Positions 1 through 4,898 of a stretch of 6,320 nt of DNA are shown piece after piece. The stretch lies in NCBI GenBank assembly GCA_045576895.1, contig JAZNHI010000012.1:1-6320 (forward strand). Reading direction: 5' to 3'. The number at the start of each line of letters is the position of its first letter. Position 1 is the first letter of the stretch. The stretch comes from UBA3792 sp045576895 (GTDB lineage: Bacteria; Bacillota; Clostridia; Christensenellales; CAG-138). The translations under genes were made by a program, and so were the position numbers. The notes below the pieces were generated by a model. It saw nothing but the letters and a program-made list of their open reading frames with translations, was not told the origin of the DNA and searched no databases.

Positions 1-703
1 GGCCTCCGACTTTGATCCAGTTCAGACCTTCACGGCCCTTGTAGATCGCGCCTTTGCGGTCGCACATGGTGATATGTTTGAAGCCGGCGGAAAGGAGCAG
101 CTTCACGATCGAGACCGCCGCCGCGCCTGCGCCGGAGGTAACGACCCTGACGTCCTCCTTGTTCTTGCTGACGACCTTCAGTGCGTTCGTGAGACCCGCG
201 AGCGTGATGACAGCGGTGCCGTGCTGATCGTCGTGGAAGATCGGGATGTCGCACTTTTCCTTGAGCTTGCGTTCGATCTCAAAGCAGCGGGGCGCCGAGA
301 TGTCCTCGAGGTTGATGCCGCCGAAGCTGCCGGAGAGCAGATACACCGCGTTGACGAACTCGTCGACGTCGTGCGTCTTGATGCACAGAGGGAACGCGTC
401 GACGTTGCCGAACGACTTAAAGAGCACGCACTTGCCCTCCATGACCGGCATGCCGGCTTCAGGACCGATGTCGCCGAGACCCAATACCGCGCTGCCGTCG
501 GTGATGACCGCGCAGAGGTTATGGCGGCGGGTGAGCTCATAGCTCTTGTTGATATCCTTCTGGATCTCCAGGCACGGCTGCGCCACGCCGGGGGTATATG
601 CAAGGCTCAGGTCCTCCTTGGTCGCCACGGGAACCGTTGCGATGACTTCGATCTTGCCCTTCCATTCTCCGTGCAGACGGAGCGATTCTTTTGCGTAATC
701 CAT
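1..703 (-). CDS. Malic enzyme, short bacterial form (3' end cut by window edge)
   Basis: Oxidatively decarboxylates malate to pyruvate and CO2 with reduction of NAD or NADP, in the cytoplasm. I translated 234 residues from ATG at 703; the frame is open to the left edge. Short-form malic enzymes are usually about 380-410 residues, so the end of the NAD(P)-binding domain and the C-terminus lie outside. Visible landmarks are AYTPGVA (catalytic-type Tyr36), MEGKCVLFK (Lys91), the metal-binding pair in INLEDI (Glu133, Asp134), the family signature FHDDQHGT (156-163, metal ligand Asp158), and a Rossmann loop SGAGAAA (190-196) followed by an acidic residue in CDRKG (Asp215). The start is set by AAAGGAG 7 nt upstream. 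It follows the transketolase C subunit after 21 nt with no terminator between, so it is probably the third gene of that operon. Cofactor preference (NAD or NADP) is not decidable here. The family call is firm from motifs. Confidence 0.95.
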   Translation of the reverse strand, partial: MDYAKESLRLHGEWKGKIEVIATVPVATKEDLSLAYTPGVAQPCLEIQKDINKSYELTRRHNLCAVITDGSAVLGLGDIGPEAGMPVMEGKCVLFKSFGNVDAFPLCIKTHDVDEFVNAVYLLSGSFGGINLEDISAPRCFEIERKLKEKCDIPIFHDDQHGTAVITLAGLTNALKVVSKNKEDVRVVTSGAGAAAVSIVKLLLSAGFKHITMCDRKGAIYKGREGLNWIKVGG

Positions 704-710
704 ATATGTA

Positions 711-717
711 CTCCTTT
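711..717 (-). promoter_or_regulatory. RBS of the malic enzyme
   Basis: AAAGGAG on the minus strand, 7 nt before ATG at 703, within the 21-nt gap after the transketolase C stop. Confidence 0.8.
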
Positions 718-724
718 GGTTTGA

Positions 725-1687
725 TTACTTTCTTGCAAGCACGGCCTTGACCTGCGCTTCGATGTGCGCCGCGGTCAGCCCGAAGCGCTCCTGAAGATAT
801 CCCTGCGTGCCGACCTCGCCGAACTCGTCCTCGACCGCAACGCAGGCGGCGGGGACGGGGCAGCGCTCCGCAAGCACTTCGAGGATCATGTCGTACAGCC
901 CGCCGTGACGGTTTGCGTTCTCCGCAACGACGACGGCGCCGCACGTTTTCGCCCACGCTTCCACCGCGTCCGCGTCGATCGGCTTGATCGTGAAGCAGTC
1001 GACGACGGCGCAGGAGATGCCCTGTGCTTCGAGCGCGGCGGCTGCCTTCATGGCTTCGTGGAGCATGATGCCCGCGGCAAAGATCGCGACGTCCGTGCCT
1101 TCTCTGAGCGTGACCGCCTTGCCGATCGGCAGGTCCGAGCCGTCCTCATAGATGCGGGCGTACTGCTTTCTGCCGACGCGGATGTACTTGATGCCGGGAC
1201 GGTCGACGCACTGCTTCAGCACGCTTGCAAGGCATGCCGGGTCGGACGCGTCGATCACGGTTGCGCCGGGGATCGCGTTGTAAAGCGCAACGTCTTCAAA
1301 CGGCATATGCGTGCCGCCGTTCATCGTGGCGGTGACGCCGGGGTCGGTGCCGATGACCGTGATATCGTTCTTTGCGTAGCCGCCGGACAGGAAGATCTGA
1401 TCGTAGATGCGGCGCGAGGCAAACGTGCCGAAGCTGTGAATGATCGGCTTGAAGCCCGCCGCGGCAAGACCCGCCGCAACGCCCGCCATGTTCGCTTCCG
1501 CGATGCCGCAGTCGATCGCGCGGTCCGTGTGCGTCTTCGACCATTTCAGCGTGCCGGAGCAGCTCATCAGGTCCGCGTCCAGAAAGATGACGTCCGGATC
1601 GTTTTCGACGAGGCTTGCGACCGTACCGCCGATCACGTCCTTGCAGAGACGGGGATCCGTTTCACCGTTATAAACAATCTTCGTCAT
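725..1687 (-). CDS. Transketolase, C-terminal subunit (split transketolase)
   Basis: Supplies the pyrimidine-binding and C-terminal domains of a two-gene transketolase, which moves two-carbon ketol units between sugar phosphates in the non-oxidative pentose phosphate pathway. The protein is 320 residues, normal for this subunit. Glu64 in GIAEANM is the conserved glutamate that activates the thiamine diphosphate pyrimidine ring. HSFGTFASRR (84-93) matches the aromatic cofactor pocket, and GGTHMPFED (124-132) is the conserved His/Glu-Asp segment. The C-terminal domain runs from about 190, with the AENANRHGG turn at 255-263. I chose ATG at 1687 rather than the in-frame ATG 21 nt upstream at 1708. 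The later start has GGAGG 9 nt before it and begins MTKIVYN, typical of the family, and it avoids overlapping the previous gene. Only 4 nt separate it from the N subunit stop, so the halves are co-translated in a 1:1 arrangement. It could in principle be another TPP transketolase-like synthase, but the pairing makes transketolase most likely. Confidence 0.95.
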   Translation of the reverse strand: MTKIVYNGETDPRLCKDVIGGTVASLVENDPDVIFLDADLMSCSGTLKWSKTHTDRAIDCGIAEANMAGVAAGLAAAGFKPIIHSFGTFASRRIYDQIFLSGGYAKNDITVIGTDPGVTATMNGGTHMPFEDVALYNAIPGATVIDASDPACLASVLKQCVDRPGIKYIRVGRKQYARIYEDGSDLPIGKAVTLREGTDVAIFAAGIMLHEAMKAAAALEAQGISCAVVDCFTIKPIDADAVEAWAKTCGAVVVAENANRHGGLYDMILEVLAERCPVPAACVAVEDEFGEVGTQGYLQERFGLTAAHIEAQVKAVLARK

Positions 1688-1691
1688 TGCT

Positions 1692-2534
1692 TCAGCCCTC
1701 CAATGCATCGAGCCTTGCTTTCAGCTCAGCGGTCCAGTTTGCATACCGTTCGTCGGTGACCGGCATGCTGTGGTTCATCGCGGTGTTTTCGACCTCCGTG
1801 ACGCCGTGTCCCTTGATCGAGTCGAGCACGATCGCGTACGGCTTTTCTCCGCCGTTTCTCGTGCGTTCCAGCGCCGCTGCGATCGCTTCCACGTCGCCGC
1901 CGTCGACCTTGACGGTGTCGAAGCCGAACGCTTCCATCTTGGCAACGAAATCGCCCATCGGCAGGACCTCCTCGAGCGTTCCGTCCAGCTGCTTCTTGTT
2001 CCAGTCGATCAGCACGACGAGGTTGCCGAGCTTTTTCGCGCTCGCGAACAGAAAGGATTCCCAGCACTGACCTTCCTGCATTTCGCCGTCCCCGACGATC
2101 AGGAACACGCGGTTTTTGCGTCCCTTGAGCTTGTTGCCGAGCGCAAGACCCGCCGCCTGCGACGTGCCCTGTCCCAAAGAACCGGTTGTCATATCCACGC
2201 CGGGGGTCTTGTTGCGGTCGCAATGGCTCGGAAGCCGCGTGCCGCCGCGGTTCAGCGTCCTGAGCTCTTCATACGGGAAGAAGCCCATCAGCGCGAGGGT
2301 GCCGTATACGGCGGGACCTGCATGTCCTTTCGAGACCACCAGATAATCGCGATCCGGCCATTTCGGATCCTCGGGCTTCACTTGCATCTCGCGTCCGTAC
2401 AGCACCGCCAGCACGTCGGAAATGCTCATTGCGCCGCCGACATGACCGGAGCCGATCGAATGGATCGCTTCGAGCGCCGCCAGACGAATGCGCGTGGCAA
2501 ACGCCTGCAGTTCTTTTTTCTCTTGTAACTCCAT
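1692..2534 (-). CDS. Transketolase, N-terminal (TPP-binding) subunit
   Basis: Carries the pyrophosphate/Mg2+-binding domain of transketolase and works with the C subunit encoded 4 nt downstream. The protein is 280 residues, normal for the split form. The TPP motif starts at GDGE (148-151) and ends at IDWNKKQ, with Asn179 as the expected Mg2+ ligand about 30 residues on. Other family landmarks are GHVGG (His31), SKGHAGP (His71), LPSHCD (His104), the GSLGQG loop (118-123) and IKGHGV (His243). These histidines match substrate or cofactor contacts known in transketolases. An in-frame ATG lies 57 nt upstream at 2591. I prefer 2534 because a perfect AAGGAGG sits 5 nt before it, and because the longer start would fall at the predicted transcription start and translate through the leader hairpin. 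It is the first gene of a transketolase/malic enzyme operon, with a promoter at 2598-2626. Function is certain at family level; physiological sugar substrates are inferred. Confidence 0.95.
   Translation of the reverse strand: MELQEKKELQAFATRIRLAALEAIHSIGSGHVGGAMSISDVLAVLYGREMQVKPEDPKWPDRDYLVVSKGHAGPAVYGTLALMGFFPYEELRTLNRGGTRLPSHCDRNKTPGVDMTTGSLGQGTSQAAGLALGNKLKGRKNRVFLIVGDGEMQEGQCWESFLFASAKKLGNLVVLIDWNKKQLDGTLEEVLPMGDFVAKMEAFGFDTVKVDGGDVEAIAAALERTRNGGEKPYAIVLDSIKGHGVTEVENTAMNHSMPVTDERYANWTAELKARLDALEG
1697..1701 (-). promoter_or_regulatory. RBS of transketolase C subunit, inside the end of the N subunit gene
   Basis: GGAGG on the minus strand, 9 nt before ATG at 1687, overlapping the last codons of the N subunit gene. 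It sets the start at 1687 and not at 1708, and ties translation of the two halves together. Confidence 0.75.
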
Positions 2535-2539
2535 AGCTT

Positions 2540-2546
2540 CCTCCTT
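2540..2546 (-). promoter_or_regulatory. RBS deciding the transketolase N start
   Basis: AAGGAGG on the minus strand, 5 nt before ATG at 2534. It favours this start over the in-frame ATG at 2591, which lies upstream of the leader hairpin at about the predicted transcription start. Confidence 0.85.
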
Positions 2547-2554
2547 ATGATTTT

Positions 2555-2574
2555 CCGGCAGAACGACCTGCCGG
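2555..2574 (-). promoter_or_regulatory. Stem-loop in the transketolase leader
   Basis: A perfect 7-bp inverted repeat, CCGGCAG and CTGCCGG, around a 6-nt loop (GTCGTT on the minus strand, whose ends could add one G-U pair). It sits about 17 nt from the predicted transcript start and 8 nt before the AAGGAGG RBS. It is followed by AAAATCAT rather than a run of T on the minus strand, so it is not an intrinsic terminator in the direction of the genes. It may stabilise the mRNA 5' end, bind a regulator, or have no role. Confidence 0.55.
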
Positions 2575-2597
2575 TTCGCTTTTGTCTCCAAACAAAC

Positions 2598-2626
2598 AGT
2601 ATACCCGATTTCAAAGCAGTTCGCAA
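2598..2626 (-). promoter_or_regulatory. Sigma-A-type promoter of the transketolase/malic enzyme operon
   Basis: On the minus strand, TTGCGA (2626-2621, 4 of 6 matches to TTGACA) is followed by a 17-nt spacer and TATACT (2603-2598, 5 of 6 to TATAAT). The expected start of transcription is near 2591, giving a leader of about 57 nt before the transketolase N start. The site lies wholly between genes, in DNA visibly more AT-rich than its surroundings, which supports it. No operator for a known regulator was recognised. Confidence 0.75.
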
Positions 2627-2645
2627 CCGCTTTTCGGGAAAACGC

Positions 2646-3905
2646 TCAGTCCGCGATCAGAATGACGGGCTTCCCGGATCCGGAAAGGACGCCGCTGCGC
2701 ACCGTTCGGTCCGCATCGCCGATCAGATCGCGGTATACGCCGTCGGGAAGCGGCACCGATGCGGTAAAGGGCTGTCCTTTCATGCTGAACACGCCGACCG
2801 CCGTCTTCGCGCCGAGCGTCCAGCCGGAAACGATCACGTCGTTCTCCTGCGCTTCGAGCGTATATACGCCGTCCGAAAACAGCGGATCCTTCTTCATGGC
2901 GATCAGCTTTTTCAATAACGGCGCGTGCATCGGCTCGCCGTGCGTGTCGACCGGGTCGGCGTCAAACAGCGACGGCGTATGCGCAGCCGCCCATTCCTGC
3001 CCGCAGTAGAGAAGCGCCGTGCCCTTCTGGAAGAAGTTCCAGCAAAGCCAGTTTTCCCGCACGACGGGATCCGGAAACAGCTCCGCCGTCCGCGGACGGT
3101 CGTGGTTTTCGGTGTTGCGCAGCTTCACGTAATCCGCGGGATAGGTGCTCTCCTGCCGGATGAGCGCGTCGAGATAGGCGGAAAGCGGGATCTCGCCCTT
3201 GGCATAGGCAACGAAGTCGGCATAGATATCGTAATCGTAGCAGATATCGAACGCCTGATATAGCTCGGAGTCGGACAGCGCGACGAGTCCCTGCATGCGG
3301 TTAAAGCGGATGAACCCGTGCTCGACCGATTCGGCAAGCCAGATGCAGCCGGGGCGGACGGTCTCCACGCGCCTGCGCGCTTCCTTCCAGAACGCAAGCG
3401 GCACCATCGCGGCGACGTCGCAGCGGAAGCCGTCGACGTACTGCGCCCAGAAGCAGAGCGTGTCAATTAGTTCGTCCCAGAGATCACGGTTTTCGAAATC
3501 GAGGTCGATGATGTCGCTCCAGTCGCCGACGTGGTTGCCGAACGAGCCGTCCGGCTTTCGGTAAAAGTATTCGGGATGCGTCCTGACAAGCACGGAATCC
3601 GGCGAGGTGTGGTGATAGACCACGTCGATCAGCACCTTCAGTCCGAGCGCATGCGCGGCATCGCACAGATGCGCAAAATCGTCCGTCGTGCCGAACTCCG
3701 GATTGACCGCGCGGTAGTCGCTGATCGCGTACGGCGAGCCCAGAGAGCCCTTGCGCTTTTCCGCGCCGACCGGATGGATCGGCAGCAGCCAGATCGCATC
3801 GACGCCGAGATCGCGGATGCGAGGGAGATCCGCTTCGACCGCCTTGAACGTGCCGCCGAAGTTGCGGATGAAGATCGAATACAGGGTCATATTCCGAAGC
3901 TGCAT
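2646..3905 (-). CDS. GH13 alpha-amylase-family glycoside hydrolase, intracellular
   Basis: A retaining alpha-glucan-active enzyme of glycoside hydrolase family 13; 419 residues. A (beta/alpha)8 barrel is visible from the N-terminus: SPYAISDY (57-64), region I DVVYHH (94-99), region II GFRCDVA with nucleophile Asp163, region III IWLAESVE with acid/base Glu192, and region IV ENHD with His268 and transition-state Asp269. The expected W..IIDLDF stretch lies at 129-137. After about residue 335 only a short all-beta domain C of some 80 residues remains. There is no signal peptide, cell-wall anchor or starch-binding module, so it should act in the cytoplasm on imported oligosaccharides. Start at 3905 is fixed by AAAGGAGG 5 nt upstream; an ATG 36 nt further up (3941) would overlap the thioesterase gene. 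It lies 19 nt after the thioesterase stop and is probably transcribed with it. The exact activity (alpha-amylase, neopullulanase-like, alpha-glucosidase or transferase) and the GH13 subfamily cannot be settled from motifs. Confidence 0.93.
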   Translation of the reverse strand: MQLRNMTLYSIFIRNFGGTFKAVEADLPRIRDLGVDAIWLLPIHPVGAEKRKGSLGSPYAISDYRAVNPEFGTTDDFAHLCDAAHALGLKVLIDVVYHHTSPDSVLVRTHPEYFYRKPDGSFGNHVGDWSDIIDLDFENRDLWDELIDTLCFWAQYVDGFRCDVAAMVPLAFWKEARRRVETVRPGCIWLAESVEHGFIRFNRMQGLVALSDSELYQAFDICYDYDIYADFVAYAKGEIPLSAYLDALIRQESTYPADYVKLRNTENHDRPRTAELFPDPVVRENWLCWNFFQKGTALLYCGQEWAAAHTPSLFDADPVDTHGEPMHAPLLKKLIAMKKDPLFSDGVYTLEAQENDVIVSGWTLGAKTAVGVFSMKGQPFTASVPLPDGVYRDLIGDADRTVRSGVLSGSGKPVILIAD

Positions 3906-3910
3906 GGGTG

Positions 3911-3918
3911 CCTCCTTT
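3911..3918 (-). promoter_or_regulatory. RBS of the GH13 gene
   Basis: AAAGGAGG on the minus strand, 5 nt before ATG at 3905, within the 19-nt gap after the thioesterase stop. It decides the start against the ATG at 3941, which would lie inside the thioesterase gene. Confidence 0.85.
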
Positions 3919-3924
3919 CGGTCG

Positions 3925-4647
3925 TCACGCTTCCGGCGCATAGGTCAGACTCAGCCGGAACAGCTTCTGCGCCTCATATTCGCCGGAGAGCAAAAAGGTA
4001 TCGCCCGAGACCTCGCTTTTCAGCAGGACCTCGGTGTTCAAAAGCGCTTCGCGCGCATATTCGGTCTGGATCCCGATCAGGTTCCTTGCGCGCAGTGCGG
4101 GCGGCATGCGGTCCTCCGCAAGGTCGAAGTACCGCGTGTTGCCCATGTGCCCGTTCAGGTCGACGTAGCTGTACGGCACGGTGAACGATTCGGATTCTTC
4201 GGTCCTGGGGATTCTCGGCGCGCGCGGAAGCGGGATCTCCTTTCCGGTGCGCATGCCTTTGATGGCGACGCTGTGCTCCTCGGGGAAGATGACCTTGCGC
4301 GTGTTCTGATCCATCAGCGCCCAGAGCGCGCTCGCTTCGATCAGCGCGTTTCCCGCCGCGTCCGTGATGCGGTAATAGCGGGGGAACAGGATATGCATGG
4401 TGTTGCCGGGCCACGTGGCGATGTGCACCGGCTCGTCGTATTCCGGCATCCGCGTGATGCTTGCCTGCTGGAGCGTGACGATCCAGAGAAGCCCGCGGTC
4501 CAGCGTCATGTCGCGTCCCATTTTGAGCTCGGTCGTATGCTCGATGGAGACCTCTTGCAGGATGGTGAACATGCGGGAGATCCGAAGCCTTTGTTTTGCG
4601 TCCGCATCCGAGCTCTTGATGCGGTAATCCCGTTCGTAAACGCTCAT
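3925..4647 (-). CDS. Acyl-ACP thioesterase, Fat family (double hotdog)
   Basis: Hydrolyses acyl-ACP to free fatty acid and holo-ACP, or a close variant of this, in the cytoplasm. The 240 residues fit the prokaryotic Fat-type family, built of two hotdog domains. The first opens with YERDYRI and an LQEVSIEHT helix near 30-38 followed by GLLWIV (52-57). The second carries the active-site motif DLNGHMGNTRY (163-173), giving Asp163, Asn165 and His167. Glu200 in EYARE aligns with the catalytic-region glutamate of plant FatB, and the following residue is Ala201 where plants have the Cys once thought catalytic. Start ATG at 4647 overlaps the ACP stop by 4 nt (ATGA). The AAGGA just before it is too close to act as a normal RBS, so translation is probably coupled to the ACP gene. 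A longer in-frame start at 4710 would lie wholly inside the ACP gene and adds non-family residues. Chain-length specificity is not readable. The close link to an ACP suggests that ACP is its substrate carrier. Confidence 0.92.
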   Translation of the reverse strand: MSVYERDYRIKSSDADAKQRLRISRMFTILQEVSIEHTTELKMGRDMTLDRGLLWIVTLQQASITRMPEYDEPVHIATWPGNTMHILFPRYYRITDAAGNALIEASALWALMDQNTRKVIFPEEHSVAIKGMRTGKEIPLPRAPRIPRTEESESFTVPYSYVDLNGHMGNTRYFDLAEDRMPPALRARNLIGIQTEYAREALLNTEVLLKSEVSGDTFLLSGEYEAQKLFRLSLTYAPEA

Positions 4648-4898
4648 TCCTTCGGCATCCGTTTCTCGATCGCGTCGACAACGTCCTTCACCGTGGACAG
4701 CTTCTGCCACTGACGGTTCGGAATGCGCACGTCAAACGCCGCCTCGAGGCGGCAGATGATCAGCGTGAAGCCCATCGAATCGACGCCGGTGTCCGTGTTG
4801 ATGACCGTGTCCTCGTTGAATTCCCTGCCTTCGAGCTCGGGCAGCGATTCGACGATGATCTCTCTCGTTCTGTTCAGGATCTCTTCTCTGCGGGTCAT
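4644..4898 (-). CDS. Specialised acyl carrier protein (phosphopantetheine-binding)
   Basis: An 84-residue carrier protein. Ser41 in GVDSMG is the predicted 4'-phosphopantetheine attachment site. Helix I spans about 3-18, helix II 41-55, and the last helix about 69-81 after a QWQKLSTV segment. It differs from a fatty-acid-synthase ACP: the site is DSM rather than DSL, helix II (SMGFTLIICRLEAAF) has one acidic residue instead of several, and my hand count gives 17 acidic to 13 basic residues, so it is only mildly acidic. This suggests a dedicated carrier with its own partners. DSMG also recalls some D-alanyl carrier proteins (DltC), though no other Dlt gene is visible. Start at 4898 is supported by the 4-nt ATGA overlap with the ligase stop and a weak GAGAGGG upstream. 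The longer in-frame start at 4928 would add ten residues inside the ligase gene. It very likely receives the acyl group from the upstream ligase and is deacylated by the downstream thioesterase. Confidence 0.93.
   Translation of the reverse strand: MTRREEILNRTREIIVESLPELEGREFNEDTVINTDTGVDSMGFTLIICRLEAAFDVRIPNRQWQKLSTVKDVVDAIEKRMPKE

Noticed and set aside
74..724. Plus-strand open frame of 216 codons
   Set aside because: Antisense to the malic enzyme, whose signature FHDDQHGT and metal ligands are clear on the minus strand.
764..1759. Long plus-strand open frame of 331 codons
   Set aside because: It lies antisense to the transketolase C gene and runs into the N subunit gene. The minus strand has full family motifs, and the plus-strand translation is Arg/Asp/Ala/Val-rich with no recognisable motif, typical of an antisense shadow in GC-rich DNA.
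1770..2528. Plus-strand open frame of 252 codons
   Set aside because: Antisense to the transketolase N subunit, which carries the complete TPP motif; no independent support.
2555..2574. The leader hairpin as a terminator for the GH13 transcript
   Set aside because: On the minus strand it is followed by AAAATC, not a T run. It also lies downstream of the promoter for the next operon, so ending transcription there would block that operon.
2426..2626. Minus-strand small open frame overlapping the transketolase promoter
   Set aside because: It starts in the promoter -35 region, so it could not be made from that promoter, and its end is an out-of-frame copy of the transketolase N start.
2627..2646. 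TTTTC/GAAAA inverted repeat just after the GH13 stop as a terminator
   Set aside because: The stem is only about 4-5 A-T-rich pairs with a tiny loop and no following T run; too weak to call.
3751..4713. Plus-strand open frame of 320 codons across two genes
   Set aside because: It spans the antisense of GH13, thioesterase and part of the ACP gene, has no motif or good RBS, and mirrors real minus-strand coding.
4644..4898. Complete D-alanine (Dlt) teichoic acid system
   Set aside because: The carrier has a DltC-like DSMG motif next to an ANL ligase, but no DltB-type acyltransferase or DltD is present and the third gene is a Fat thioesterase. The likeness is noted but not enough for the call.
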